Positions 9,981-19,002 of a stretch of 64,000 bases of DNA are shown here, piece by piece. Every line of letters begins with the position of its first letter. The first letter of the stretch is position 1. Position numbers and translations under genes: made by a program. The DNA lies in the NCBI RefSeq assembly GCF_000222765.1, contig NZ_AFUE01000006.1:186001-250000 (forward strand), in the 5' to 3' direction. Source of the DNA: Streptococcus cristatus ATCC 51100. GTDB lineage: Bacteria > Bacillota > Bacilli > Lactobacillales > Streptococcaceae. The notes below the pieces were generated by a model. The model was not told the origin of the DNA and did no database searches. It saw only the letters and a list, made by a program, of their open reading frames with translations.

Positions 9981-10559
9981 TTATTCCTTTTCTAGTTCAA
10001 TATCTACAAATTCTTCAAGATTTCTCATATTATCAAAGAGATAGCAGCTAAATCCTGCCGCCTGACCAGCCTCGATATCAATCGGCCGATCTCCGATAAC
10101 CAGCCCAGACTCAATCTGGTATTTATCTTTTAAATACAGCATAGACTCAGGGTCTGGCTTGCGTTTAAAACCATTAGTAGCTGTCACTACTTCTGTAAAA
10201 TAACCACTGATCTGCGTCTTCTGCAAAATCTCTAACACCTGATCATCTCGGTGAGAAATTAAAAAGTTTCTGCCACCCTGCTGAATAATTTGTGCTAATA
10301 ATTCTGAAGCTCCCTCAAACAAAATCGGATGTTCTAATTCCTTGGCCTCATTCGCCTTATAAGCCTTTAAAAATTCCTTATTTTCAGGGGCAAACTGGCG
10401 GACTGCATAATCTGTTGAGACCTTGAGAGCCTTATAAACTTCATCATGACTCCCAGTCAGACCAAAGTCCTGCAATGTATGGACAAAAGCTGCGGTTGAA
10501 GTCTCATAATTATCCAAGAGAGTCCCACCCAAATCCCAGATGTAATCTTGATAATTCAT
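9981..10559 (-). CDS. HAD-family hydrolase with altered motif I, upstream of gyrB
   Basis: 192 residues of the HAD subfamily IA fold: motif [10 protein letters not shown], motif II FLISHRD, motif III Lys in KRKPDPES, motif [14 protein letters not shown]. The usual DxDGT has Gly in place of the second Asp, the residue that normally protonates the leaving group, so phosphatase activity could be weak or altered. The gene is probably leaderless (extended -10 TGATATAAT ends eight positions before the ATG). It is followed one base later by gyrB, so the transcript begins here and gyrB is translated from its own Shine-Dalgarno. Substrate unknown. Confidence 0.85.
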   Translation of the reverse strand: MNYQDYIWDLGGTLLDNYETSTAAFVHTLQDFGLTGSHDEVYKALKVSTDYAVRQFAPENKEFLKAYKANEAKELEHPILFEGASELLAQIIQQGGRNFLISHRDDQVLEILQKTQISGYFTEVVTATNGFKRKPDPESMLYLKDKYQIESGLVIGDRPIDIEAGQAAGFSCYLFDNMRNLEEFVDIELEKE

Positions 10560-10575
10560 ACCCTTTATTATATCA
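10560..10575 (-). promoter_or_regulatory. Extended -10 promoter of HAD-gyrB, leaderless geometry
   Basis: TGA-TATAAT (10575-10567 on the minus strand) is followed by seven bases (AAAGGGT) and the ATG. The expected start of transcription is within one base of the ATG. The AAAGGG is too close to the ATG to act as a ribosome binding site. Confidence 0.6.
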
Positions 10576-10649
10576 TATTTTTTGAAAAAAAGGGCTTTTA
10601 TTTATGATGAAATAGCATATTTTCATAGATTTTTCATCCAACTTAGACA

Positions 10650-10682
10650 GAAAAAATTCACTCGAAAATCGAGTGAATTTTT
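10650..10682 (-). terminator. Intrinsic terminator of the DJ-1 family gene (bidirectional shape)
   Basis: AAATTCACTCGA (10654-10665) pairs with TCGAGTGAATTT (10669-10680), with T-runs on either strand. The minus-strand use ends the rodA/DJ-1 transcript immediately after the stop codon. Confidence 0.85.
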
Positions 10683-11230
10683 TACTTCTCAAAAACATCT
10701 TTAAAAAGCATAGAACTTGCCAATTGATCCGCATCTCCGCCTAGCTGGTGAACCAACTCATAGGCAAAAGGTAGGGCTGTAGATGGGCCACGGCTGGTGA
10801 TTAACTTTCCATCTACGACAACGGTCTGCTTCTGATAGCTACCGTTCTCAATGTTGGCTTCCACTCCATCGTAGCAAGTAAAGTTCTTGCCATTTAGCAG
10901 ACCTGCGCGGTCAAGGGCAATCGGAGCCGCACAAATCGCTGCGACAAATTTATCTTCTGCTTGAAATTCCTGTAGAACTTCCATCAAGCGCTCATCATCT
11001 CGCAGATTTGTTGATCCTGGCATACCGCCTGGAAGAACAACCATATCATAAGCAGATAGATTCCCATTCCAGACTTGATCGGCTTTGACAGTAATCTGGT
11101 GAGAGCCTGTCACAGACTTCTCAAAACCAATCATATCACAGATAAAACCTGCACGACGCAAGACATCGACAACAGTGAGGGCTTCAATTTCTTCAAAGCC
11201 ATTGGCTAACATGAGAGCTACTTTTTTCAT
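10682..11230 (-). CDS. DJ-1/PfpI (ThiJ/YajL) family protein
   Basis: 182 residues. N-terminal MKKVALMLANGFEEIEA with the conserved Glu, YDMVVLPGGMPGSTNL, and the nucleophile elbow VAAICAAPIAL with Cys; then SRGPSTALPFA. These are the DJ-1/YajL features; the family includes deglycases, chaperones and redox sensors of the cytoplasm. The start is set at MKKVALM because GAAAGGTG lies nine bases upstream; an in-frame ATG 11 codons earlier has no such site. It follows rodA by about 40 bases on the same strand. The family is certain, the activity is not. Confidence 0.9.
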   Translation of the reverse strand: MKKVALMLANGFEEIEALTVVDVLRRAGFICDMIGFEKSVTGSHQITVKADQVWNGNLSAYDMVVLPGGMPGSTNLRDDERLMEVLQEFQAEDKFVAAICAAPIALDRAGLLNGKNFTCYDGVEANIENGSYQKQTVVVDGKLITSRGPSTALPFAYELVHQLGGDADQLASSMLFKDVFEK

Positions 11231-11271
11231 GTAAAACACCTTTCTAGGATACAAGGTATCCACTTCTTATT

Positions 11272-12504
11272 TTATTTTATTTTTCTAAGTACAATTTTTT
11301 TACGAACAGGCGGAGTCACCGCATGCTTCTCCTCTTCTAGGCTATTTTGATAAGAGACAGACAGTAGGAGACCGATTCCGATGAGATTGCTGACGATGGA
11401 GGAGCCACCTTGGGAAATGAAGGGGAGTGGAATCCCTGTCAAAGGCAAAATCCCTGTCACAGCACCAATATTTTCAAAAATATGAAAGAGCAGCATCATA
11501 ATGAGACCGGTCGAGATATAGGTGTAGAACTGATTGTTGGACTTAATAGTAATCTGAAGCATACGATGAATCAAGAACAGATAAATAACAATCACCAAAC
11601 TCGAACCAAGAAAACCAAAATCCTCTGCAATCACGGTGAAAATCATATCACTTTCACGGACAGGTACTAGAAGATTTGAGACATTAAATCCTTGACCTAA
11701 TAAACCTCCACTTCCAATAGCAATCTGTCCTTGTGCCTGCTGATAGGTTACTGTCTGAGCATATTCAAAAGGATGGAGCCAAGCTGAGATTCGATTGATC
11801 TGGTAAGTCGGCATCCCTAAACCATGGAGAAAAGCACGGCCACCATTTGAGATAAAGATCAACATAAAGACAGTAAAAAGAAGGGATACTGTCAAGAAAA
11901 CCGGTAGAATAATCTTCCACGAAACACCAGATAAGAGAACAATGCCGCAGTAAATTGCAGCAAATACTAGAGCTGTCCCCAAATCACTCTGCAAGGCCAA
12001 AAGCAACAAAATCGGCAAGGTATATAATGCTAATTTTACAATCAAAAAGAGATCTAAAGCAATAGTCCGCTCATAGTTCTTATTTTGCTGCAGAAACTTT
12101 ACTACAACTCGCGACAGCATCAAAATATATGAAATTTTCATAAATTCAGATGGCTGAAAGAGGGTAACACCGCGAATAGATACCCAGTTTTTCGCCCCTG
12201 TAGAAGCCACTAAGCTCTCACTATAAAATACAAGTGGAAGAACCATAAGTCCTAAGCCTAAAACATACAGAAAAGGCGTCATTTTCCAAAGAAACTTAGT
12301 GTTAAAAAACATAACGATAAAGCTAATCAGAAAGCCTAATAAAATCCAAACCACTTGCTGACCAACAATCTGCAAGACATTATTTGGGTAATCATGACTA
12401 ACCGCTATATAAATAGCCGTAACTCCGATTGATAGTAAGAGCAAGACAGGTAAAAGCAAGCTGTAATCAATCCGAGACTCAAATGTTCTTCGCTGTGAAG
12501 GCAT
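11272..12504 (-). CDS. rodA: Rod-shape SEDS peptidoglycan polymerase RodA
   Basis: 410 residues, about ten membrane segments, SEDS family. Signature motifs: STGAKNWVSI and LFQPSEFMKISYIL (near residue 110-125), ALQSDLGTALVF with the essential Asp, GQIAIGSGGLLGQG, PVRESDMIFTVIAEDFGFLG, and the terminal GIPLPFISQGGSS. It polymerises glycan strands with a class B PBP, here for peripheral elongation. Assigned to RodA rather than FtsW from its length and neighbourhood (rodA, DJ-1, HAD, gyrB, ezrA). The ATG follows GAAAGG. It is 12 bases downstream of the YeiH-type exporter. Confidence 0.92.
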   Translation of the reverse strand: MPSQRRTFESRIDYSLLLPVLLLLSIGVTAIYIAVSHDYPNNVLQIVGQQVVWILLGFLISFIVMFFNTKFLWKMTPFLYVLGLGLMVLPLVFYSESLVASTGAKNWVSIRGVTLFQPSEFMKISYILMLSRVVVKFLQQNKNYERTIALDLFLIVKLALYTLPILLLLALQSDLGTALVFAAIYCGIVLLSGVSWKIILPVFLTVSLLFTVFMLIFISNGGRAFLHGLGMPTYQINRISAWLHPFEYAQTVTYQQAQGQIAIGSGGLLGQGFNVSNLLVPVRESDMIFTVIAEDFGFLGSSLVIVIYLFLIHRMLQITIKSNNQFYTYISTGLIMMLLFHIFENIGAVTGILPLTGIPLPFISQGGSSIVSNLIGIGLLLSVSYQNSLEEEKHAVTPPVRKKIVLRKIK

Positions 12505-12516
12505 AATTTTCCTTTC

Positions 12517-13491
12517 TTACAAAAAATATTGGATAATCAAGCTAGAAACTGCGACGCAGAACCAAGCAAAAGCTCCGGTTAATAAAGGTCCCGCTCCAGC
12601 TTCCTTGAACTGTTTGAATGAAACCTTGGCTCCAATCCCGGCTAAGGCCATAGCCATCAGCCATTGGGACAACAGCTTTGTGTAAGGGACTAGATTTGAT
12701 GGGAAAATTCCCAAGCTGCTCACCACAGAAGCCAAGACAAACCACAAAATAAACCAGGGAAAAATCTTCTTGAGGTCTACTTTTTGAGCTGACCGCTTAT
12801 CTCGGACATATCGATAGCCTGCAAAGATGAGGCAGGCTGGTACAATCATCAAGGCTCGGCTTAGTTTGACAATGGTTGCCAAATCTCCCGCCGCTTGACT
12901 GTAAGTATAACCTGCCGCAACGACTGACGAAGTATCATTGATGGCCGTCCCTGCCCAAGTTCCAAAATATCCATCGGACATTTGCATGAGATGCCCTAAA
13001 AAAGGAAAGATGAAAACGGCTAAAATATTGAAAAAGAAGATAGTTGAAATAGAAAGTGCAATCTCCTCTTCTTCTGCTTCTAAAATGGGCGAAGCTGCTG
13101 CAATAGCTGAACCACCGCAGATAGCCGTTCCAAAGCCAATCAAAATGGTTAAAACGCGTCTCATCTTAAAGAACTTTCCAGCTGCATAGGCCGCCAAGAA
13201 AGCGATCAAAATAGTCAAAATACTAATCTTCAGAGAGGATAAGCCCGTTGCAGAGACCTTTCCGATTGACATAGAAAAACCTAAAAAGATAATAGAATAT
13301 TGAAGTAGTTTCTTTCCTGAATAGGTCAAGCCCGGCTGAAAGGCATCTGGAAGTTTCCATAAATTACTAAGCAAAATTCCTAAAACAATGGCAAACACAC
13401 TGGATCCAATCAGCGGAAACCAATTCCCTAAACAAATGGAAAGAGCTGCTATCGCAAACGATAGAGCAATTCCTGGTAGATTCTTTTTCAC
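12517..13491 (-). CDS. YeiH/UPF0324 family membrane protein (putative anion exporter)
   Basis: 324 residues, about ten membrane segments, UPF0324 family. Recognisable features: PGIALSFAIAALS, LQYSIIFLGFSMS, the conserved GFGTAICGGSAIAA (residue ~120), EEEEIALSISTIFFFN, GTAINDTSSVVAA near 180, and AGIGAKVS close to the end. Members are annotated as putative sulfate or other anion exporters, without firm proof of substrate. The start codon is GTG at 13491 with AAGAAGG about eight bases upstream; an ATG five bases earlier is out of frame. The 12-base gap to rodA suggests one transcript. Confidence 0.88.
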   Translation of the reverse strand: MKKNLPGIALSFAIAALSICLGNWFPLIGSSVFAIVLGILLSNLWKLPDAFQPGLTYSGKKLLQYSIIFLGFSMSIGKVSATGLSSLKISILTILIAFLAAYAAGKFFKMRRVLTILIGFGTAICGGSAIAAASPILEAEEEEIALSISTIFFFNILAVFIFPFLGHLMQMSDGYFGTWAGTAINDTSSVVAAGYTYSQAAGDLATIVKLSRALMIVPACLIFAGYRYVRDKRSAQKVDLKKIFPWFILWFVLASVVSSLGIFPSNLVPYTKLLSQWLMAMALAGIGAKVSFKQFKEAGAGPLLTGAFAWFCVAVSSLIIQYFL

Positions 13492-13605
13492 GTCATAACC
13501 TTCTTCCTATTCTTTTCATTATAGCAGATTTTTGACATCAGTAGCCCAGAAAATTTGCAATCATTTAGAAAAACAGCCAGATAAATTGACTGTTTTAAAG
13601 CAGTT

Positions 13606-16050
13606 TTAGTCGAAAAATTCTCTTAATTCCTTTAAAATATCCTGTTCCGAAAGCATTTCTAGAGATGCCAGCTGGTTTAGATTTTGCTGGATCTGACGGC
13701 CGTAGCGCTTGGTTGAAATACGCTTGTCCAGAAGAATAACAGCCGACTTCTGGTGTTCATTGCGACGGGTTCGCCCCATGGCCTGCTTCAATCGTAAAAT
13801 AGCTGACGGCAACTGATAATCGTAAAAAGGATTTTTGCCTTCTGCCTTCAGATGATGATTGATTTTTTGCACAAAGAAATCTTTGGGATTATCAAAAGGA
13901 ATCCGCGTGATGAGCTGAATGATTTGCTCTTGCTGAGCAAAATCCGCTCCTTCCCAGAAACTGCCCGCTCCTAGCAAGATAGGCGCCTCTCCTTTGTCAA
14001 AGCGCCGCTTGATATTGGCTGGCTCGCCGTTCTTATACTGGGCCAAATGCGGCATGGTCAGCTGGTCTGAAGTGGCCAGCAATAAATCCTTGGAGGTAAA
14101 GAGAACCACCATCGGCAAATCCAGTGGAGCTAAATTTTCCAAGCTTGCAACAATCCTCTCAGCGTATTCCTGCGTTGATAACTCCACCACATCTGGAAAA
14201 TCTAGATCTAAGAAAAGTTTCTGCAGGGGCTTCTTTTGCTGAGGAAGTTTATAAAAATGATAATCCTCAAAACCTAGTAATTGAGGCAAATTCACCTTGG
14301 AACTAATCTCCAAAGTAGAAGAAACCAAGATCACCTTAACTGTCTCAGGCAGGAAATCCTTAAATCTCATGAGTTCTGAGCGCCCAGCATGAAGCTTAAT
14401 TAGCCGATGATCTGCAAAATGTTCTTCCGTTAGCCAATAGTATTGGTACTTGGTTGAAAACAATTCCCTGAGCTCTGGCAATAAACTCTCATCCAGCTCA
14501 GACACATCCTGACGCAGCTTGGCTATCTTCTGTGAATCCAATTCACTGGTCTTACCCCGCTGCTTTTCAGCAGCATCCGCCAGTTCAAATTGGATACTTT
14601 GCAAAAGGCGTTCTTGTAAAATCTGTTTTTCTGTCTGCAAAGCTTGGCTGATAGTTTGCAATTGCTTGGTCAAATTGATACTGGCCTGCGAGAAACTTTC
14701 CAAGGCAAAAAACATTTTTTGAGCCTCGTCCACCACCAGCATCCGATTGTCCAGCAAAGACTGGTCATCTTCAAGGCGCGTCAAAAGATAAGCATGATTG
14801 GTAATCACGACACGACTGCTAGCCGCCTTGACCTGCCCCAGTCGCCAAAAATCCTCTTCATAAAAGAGTGAATGCTTACCTAATTTCCCATCATGGCGTA
14901 TCTGGCTAAAATAAGACTCAAAACGATAAGCCTGGCCGATTTCATTTAAATCACCAGTCTCCGTTTCTGTCAGCCAAACCAAAAGCTGCATTTTGCAACG
15001 ATTAACAAGCCGATTATCATCCAAGACCGAGAGACTTTGATAAAAATGATCTAATTTCAGATAATTTTCTGGACTTTTGAGATTATGAAAAGAAATATGA
15101 AAGACTTCCTCTAAGAGTCGGCCTTCCTTTTGCATCAGCTGATCCTGTAAAATTTTCGTCGGAACGGTTACCAAGACCCTTTCCTGACCATGAGCCAAAA
15201 TAGGCAATAAATAGCCAAAGGTCTTGCCAAGCCCTGTCTGGGCCTCCAAAAAGCTAGCCGCAGTCTGACTAAGCGCCTCACTAACATACTGTGCAAATCT
15301 CAGCTGGTCAGGGCGCTCGTCCAGCCCCAGCAGATAAAGGTTGGTCAGAAAGTCCTGTGAAAGTTTCTTCTCAGACGGCAAGATTTTCGGCCTTTTCAAA
15401 AAGATACCATGCGTCTCCTGCAAATCCTGACCAGAATAGTCTGGCATCGACTGAAAAATCTCTTCGATCGCTAGCCGTGACTCATAGATGAGACTATCGG
15501 AAAATTCCAGCACCTTCTCTAGCAAAGCCTTTGGCAGTCGTGCCATCTTTTTTTGGATTTTTAGAAATAGCTGAGCTGTTGCCTGAGCATCTGCTAAAGC
15601 GGTATGAGCATTTTCCAGAGGAATCTCCAGAAGTTCGCACAGATTGCCTAAGGCATATTTATCAAAAGTCGGATAGAAAACCTGAGCTAGTTCAACCGTA
15701 TCCACTCTCGGAGTCAGCAGGTCAAAGCCTTCCCAAAAGAGAGCTTCTGCCAATAGATTGGCATCAAACTTGACATTATGGGCGACAAAAATCGCATCCT
15801 CAATCAGCTCGTAAACTTCACGTGCAACCTGTGAGAAATCCGGAGCTTGACGCAAGCGCTGATCATCCAATCCTGTCAGCTGTTTAATATGCTCATCCAA
15901 GTCCTCATGCGGATTCACATCTGTTTCATACGTTTGGCAAATCACCCCGTTTTCAATGATGACAATGCCGATTTGAATAATTTTTGCATTGCTGCTCGCA
16001 CTTGTAGCCTCCAAGTCGATAACAGCATATTTATAGTTCGATTGTGCCAT
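13606..16050 (-). CDS. dinG: DnaQ-DinG fusion: 3'-5' exonuclease with superfamily-2 helicase
   Basis: 814 residues. Residues 1-170 are a DEDDh exonuclease (VIDLEATSASSNAKIIQIG, FVAHNVKFDANLL, HTALADAQATAQLF). The rest is an XPD/DinG-type helicase: motif I EAQTGLGKTFGYLLP near 268, motif II VVDEAQKMF near 440, motif V GSFWEGADF, motif VI QAMGRTRRNEHQ near 765. The four spaced cysteines of iron-sulfur DinG proteins are not evident, as is usual for Firmicute forms. Likely role: processing of branched or damaged DNA. An extended -10 lies nine bases from the ATG, giving a leader of about three bases and no Shine-Dalgarno. Confidence 0.93.
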   Translation of the reverse strand: MAQSNYKYAVIDLEATSASSNAKIIQIGIVIIENGVICQTYETDVNPHEDLDEHIKQLTGLDDQRLRQAPDFSQVAREVYELIEDAIFVAHNVKFDANLLAEALFWEGFDLLTPRVDTVELAQVFYPTFDKYALGNLCELLEIPLENAHTALADAQATAQLFLKIQKKMARLPKALLEKVLEFSDSLIYESRLAIEEIFQSMPDYSGQDLQETHGIFLKRPKILPSEKKLSQDFLTNLYLLGLDERPDQLRFAQYVSEALSQTAASFLEAQTGLGKTFGYLLPILAHGQERVLVTVPTKILQDQLMQKEGRLLEEVFHISFHNLKSPENYLKLDHFYQSLSVLDDNRLVNRCKMQLLVWLTETETGDLNEIGQAYRFESYFSQIRHDGKLGKHSLFYEEDFWRLGQVKAASSRVVITNHAYLLTRLEDDQSLLDNRMLVVDEAQKMFFALESFSQASINLTKQLQTISQALQTEKQILQERLLQSIQFELADAAEKQRGKTSELDSQKIAKLRQDVSELDESLLPELRELFSTKYQYYWLTEEHFADHRLIKLHAGRSELMRFKDFLPETVKVILVSSTLEISSKVNLPQLLGFEDYHFYKLPQQKKPLQKLFLDLDFPDVVELSTQEYAERIVASLENLAPLDLPMVVLFTSKDLLLATSDQLTMPHLAQYKNGEPANIKRRFDKGEAPILLGAGSFWEGADFAQQEQIIQLITRIPFDNPKDFFVQKINHHLKAEGKNPFYDYQLPSAILRLKQAMGRTRRNEHQKSAVILLDKRISTKRYGRQIQQNLNQLASLEMLSEQDILKELREFFD

Positions 16051-16068
16051 ACTGCTATGATTATATCA
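16051..16068 (-). promoter_or_regulatory. Extended -10 promoter of dinG, near-leaderless
   Basis: TGA-TATAAT (16068-16060 on the minus strand) is followed by nine bases (CATAGCAGT) and the ATG. The leader would be about three bases long, too short to hold a Shine-Dalgarno. Confidence 0.55.
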
Positions 16069-16182
16069 CAAATGCTAGCCTGAGACATCTGAAAATAAGC
16101 TGAGCCCCAAAATTAATTTTGTGCAAAATTTCTGCTTTTTTGTTACACTCTTTATTGAGAAAACATACACAGAGGAAGCCCA

Positions 16183-16818
16183 ATGAAAGTTCACAAAATT
16201 GTCAATCTCATCGCCTTTGAAAACACTTATCTCCTTGAAAATGACCGTCATGTTATCGTAGTTGACCCAGGCAGCGACTGGCGGAAGATCCAACGCAAGC
16301 TAGAAGAAATTGCTAAGCCCATCACTGCTATTTTGCTGACTCATACGCATTACGATCATATTATGAGTTTGGATAAGGTCCGAGATAACTTTGCCAATCC
16401 GCCCGTCTATGTAGCGGAGAGCGAAGCAAGCTGGCTCTATACTCCTACTGATAATCTATCTGGCCTTGACCGCCATGCAGATTTGGAAGACGTCATTCTC
16501 AGACCTGCCGAACATTATTTCACCTATCACCAAGACTACCAACTAGACGACTTTCATTTCTATGCTGTTCAGACACCTGGTCATTCTATTGGAGGAGTTT
16601 CCATTATTTTCCCAGAAGATCAGGTCGTCCTGACTGGTGATGCTCTCTTCCGTGAAACCATCGGCCGTACAGATCTACCGACTGGTAATATGGACCAGCT
16701 CCTTGCTGGCATCCGCGAAGAGTTATTTGTCTTGCCCAAAGACTATCGTGTCTATCCCGGCCATGGAAATGACACAACGATTGGCCACGAAAAGAATTTC
16801 AATCCATTTTTCCAATAA
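16183..16818 (+). CDS. Metallo-beta-lactamase fold hydrolase, glyoxalase II-like
   Basis: 211 residues. The metal-binding HxHxDH motif is seen as LLTHTHYDHIMSL (about residue 50-60), further ligands in TPGHSIGGVS, TGDALFRETIGRTDLP and the terminal VYPGHGNDTTIGHEK. This is the YcbL-like branch of small glyoxalase II/persulfide dioxygenase-type enzymes in the cytoplasm. Lys/Arg substrate residues of true GloB are not clear, so thioester hydrolase is a fair but general call. GAGGAAG precedes the ATG by five bases. It is divergent from dinG and ends at its own terminator. Confidence 0.9.
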   Translation: MKVHKIVNLIAFENTYLLENDRHVIVVDPGSDWRKIQRKLEEIAKPITAILLTHTHYDHIMSLDKVRDNFANPPVYVAESEASWLYTPTDNLSGLDRHADLEDVILRPAEHYFTYHQDYQLDDFHFYAVQTPGHSIGGVSIIFPEDQVVLTGDALFRETIGRTDLPTGNMDQLLAGIREELFVLPKDYRVYPGHGNDTTIGHEKNFNPFFQ

Positions 16819-16825
16819 ACTGATA

Positions 16826-16858
16826 ATGAGGCAGAAATCAAGACTGCCTCATTTTTTT
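16826..16858 (+). terminator. Intrinsic terminator of the MBL-fold hydrolase gene
   Basis: ATGAGGCAG (16826-16834) pairs with CTGCCTCAT (16844-16852), followed by seven T residues. Confidence 0.9.
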
Positions 16859-16947
16859 ATATAGTAAATAACTGTTTCTATGTAAGAATGAAAAAAGGGC
16901 TTTTAGAAAAAGTCAGGAAATAGGCTCTACAATCTGACTTCCATGTC

Positions 16948-16976
16948 TTGTCGCTTTTTGCTTATTATGATATACT
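16948..16976 (+). promoter_or_regulatory. Promoter of the small membrane protein gene
   Basis: TTGTCG (16948-16953), a 17-base spacer, and TATACT (16971-16976) with an upstream TG two bases before it. The predicted leader is about 23 bases and includes the AAAGGA ribosome binding site. Confidence 0.6.
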
Positions 16977-17005
16977 TAGTCCATAGAAAACAAAGGATGG
17001 TCTTC

Positions 17006-17203
17006 ATGATGGATAAAAGAAAAATTTTGTTAATTCTGCTGGCTATTTCAGCTATACTAACCCTCCTTGGATTAGGTTTTTCTGCTTATATTTTTTATGT
17101 TTTTGACAAGCCTTTTCTAAACAGTACCACAAAAGGCCTCTTGTCTGCATTCTTTTTTACCCTCATTATAATCAGCCTTGCCCTATCGAAAACAAAGCGA
17201 TAG
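17006..17203 (+). CDS. Small two-span membrane protein, 65 aa, function unknown
   Basis: Starting at the ATG at 17006 (AAAGGA eight bases upstream), the product is 65 residues with basic N-terminus MMDKRK, a first membrane helix (ILLILLAISAILTLLGLGF) and a second (LLSAFFFTLIIISLAL), ending in KTKR, so both ends should be cytoplasmic. A longer reading from 16943 is possible but would start upstream of the predicted promoter's transcription start. It has its own promoter and a downstream terminator. Family not recognised. Confidence 0.65.
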   Translation: MMDKRKILLILLAISAILTLLGLGFSAYIFYVFDKPFLNSTTKGLLSAFFFTLIIISLALSKTKR

Positions 17204-17276
17204 TAGTAATTTGTATGAATAAAATTATGCTACTTTACTCCTTGCCCCTCTCTCCAATTTGTTAGTGCAATAAAAA

Positions 17277-17303
17277 AAACAAACACCAAATGATGTTTGT
17301 TTT
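17277..17303 (-). terminator. Intrinsic terminator of ftsX
   Basis: On the minus strand AAACAAACA pairs with TGTTTGTTT around TCATTTGG, followed by TTTTTATTG. Confidence 0.8.
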
Positions 17304-17310
17304 CAATCCG

Positions 17311-17337
17311 AACGGCCTTTGTAGGCTGTTTTTTTAT
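17311..17337 (+). terminator. Plus-strand intrinsic terminator opposite ftsX
   Basis: AACGGCCT (17311-17318) pairs with AGGCTGTT (17323-17330), followed by seven T residues. It would end the small membrane protein transcript before it runs into ftsX. Confidence 0.75.
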
Positions 17338-18263
17338 TAAATCTTCAAGAAGCGTCTCATAGAAATGGATGAACCAAGTGAACCGATAAAGATTCCCAAG
17401 ACTGATACAGCCCCAATCATAGCAGGGACAAACAGGTGTGGCTCAATCATGGAAAGATTTTGCGCAACGAGATTTTTATTCATGGTTTGATAGGCCATAT
17501 TATAACCAAAATAAACTAAAACTACTGGCAAAACTGAACCTAGCAAACCGATCCAAGCGCCTTCAAATAGGAAGGGACCGCGGATATAGCTATTTTTTGC
17601 ACCCACTAAGCGCATAATCTGAATCTCACGACTCCGCGAAATAATAGTAATCCGAATGGTATTGGAAATCAGGAAGACTGCAATAAAGATGAGCAAGCCT
17701 GCCCCTACCAGTCCCCATACTCGGATAAAATCAGATAAGGCAAAGAGTTTTTGCGTATTAGCTCCACCATCCTGCACTTCCGAAACGCCTTCCAGTTTCT
17801 TGGCTTCTGCCGCAACGGAATCTACGTATTTATGCTCTGTCGTATCGACAATGTAAGCATCATAAAGTGGGTTTGAATCCCCCTCAAAAACCTTCCATTC
17901 ACTTCCCATCGTCTCTGTCAGCTTTTCGTACTGCTCTTCCTTACTTGAGTAAGTAACCTTTGAGACATGATCCATCGAAGTTAGGGCGTCATAAATCTTG
18001 TGGTAATCATTATTTTTAACTGTCTGACCTTCTTTAACGATTGTTTTGCTGTTGTCAGCGATGTCTTTGCGCATATAGACAACAATACGAACGTTGTTTG
18101 AAATATCAGACGCTAGCTTTGCGGTATTTAAAATAACAGAGGCAAAGATAGCAACTAAACTGAGAGTAATCGTAACTGAACTCACAGCTGCGACTGTCAT
18201 CCAACCATTCCGCTTAAGGCTCTTAAGCGATTCAATCAAATGACGGAAAAACCTTCTAATCAT
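17337..18263 (-). CDS. ftsX: Cell-division ABC transporter permease FtsX
   Basis: 308 residues from MIRRFFRHL. One membrane segment near the N-terminus (MTVAAVSSVTITLSLVAIFASV), a large extracellular domain of about 120 residues (NNVRIVVYMRKD through VSEVQDGGA), then three segments in the C-terminal half. With FtsE it drives the cell-wall hydrolase PcsB at the septum in streptococci; the large loop is the PcsB contact. The start at 18263 overlaps the end of ftsE by eight bases (ATGATTAG) and has AAGGAG upstream, so the two are coupled. An in-frame start 19 codons earlier lies inside ftsE and is less likely. Confidence 0.94.
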   Translation of the reverse strand: MIRRFFRHLIESLKSLKRNGWMTVAAVSSVTITLSLVAIFASVILNTAKLASDISNNVRIVVYMRKDIADNSKTIVKEGQTVKNNDYHKIYDALTSMDHVSKVTYSSKEEQYEKLTETMGSEWKVFEGDSNPLYDAYIVDTTEHKYVDSVAAEAKKLEGVSEVQDGGANTQKLFALSDFIRVWGLVGAGLLIFIAVFLISNTIRITIISRSREIQIMRLVGAKNSYIRGPFLFEGAWIGLLGSVLPVVLVYFGYNMAYQTMNKNLVAQNLSMIEPHLFVPAMIGAVSVLGIFIGSLGSSISMRRFLKI

Positions 18264-18948
18264 CGTATCCGTATTCTCCTTCCGCCTCATCACGCACCAC
18301 ACGACCATTTTCGATAGCAATGACGCGGTGACGTAGGGTATTTACAATCTGACTATTGTGAGTCGCCATCAGGACTGTAGTTCCTTGCAGGTTAATGCGC
18401 TCCAGCAAATTCATGATTTCCCATGAATTATCTGGATCCAAGTTACCAGTCGGCTCGTCAGCAATCAAGACCTGAGGGTTGTTAACAATGGCACGCGCAA
18501 TTGCAATCCGTTGCTGTTCTCCCCCTGATAACTCATTCGGGAAGGAGCGAACCTTGTGCTTAAGGCCAACCAGATCCAAAACTTCCATGACGCGTTTCTT
18601 GATATTTCTACGACGCTCACCGATAACTTCCATAGCATAGGCAATATTCTCATAAACGGTCTTTTTAGGAAGTAATTTATAGTCTTGGAAAACCACTCCA
18701 ACTCTACGACGTAGCATTGGAATATCCCGTTTCTTGATTTTTCCCAAGTTAAACCCTGCTACAGCAAGGTTTCCTTTATCGATTTTAATTTCACGATAGA
18801 GGAGTCTAATAAAGGTTGATTTTCCTGCTCCTGATGGTCCTACAATATAGGCAAATTCACCTGGTTCGATATGTATAGATACACCACGTAGAGCAGTTGT
18901 CCCGTTGTCATACTTTTTAACAACGTCTTTCATTTCAATCATTGACAT
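18256..18948 (-). CDS. ftsE: Cell-division ATP-binding protein FtsE
   Basis: 230 residues, complete ABC ATPase: Walker A VGPSGAGKSTFIRLL (residue 36), Q-loop VFQDYKLLP, signature ELSGGEQQRIAIARA, Walker B VLIADEPTGNLDP and switch His in MATHNSQ. It forms a complex with FtsX to control septal peptidoglycan hydrolysis. Its gene sits between prfB (about 55 bases upstream) and ftsX (eight-base overlap), the conserved streptococcal order. Confidence 0.96.
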   Translation of the reverse strand: MSMIEMKDVVKKYDNGTTALRGVSIHIEPGEFAYIVGPSGAGKSTFIRLLYREIKIDKGNLAVAGFNLGKIKKRDIPMLRRRVGVVFQDYKLLPKKTVYENIAYAMEVIGERRRNIKKRVMEVLDLVGLKHKVRSFPNELSGGEQQRIAIARAIVNNPQVLIADEPTGNLDPDNSWEIMNLLERINLQGTTVLMATHNSQIVNTLRHRVIAIENGRVVRDEAEGEYGYDD

Positions 18949-19002
18949 GAATTAGTACAATTCCTTTCATCAGAGTTTTTATCTAGCGATTTCACTCTGT
19001 TT

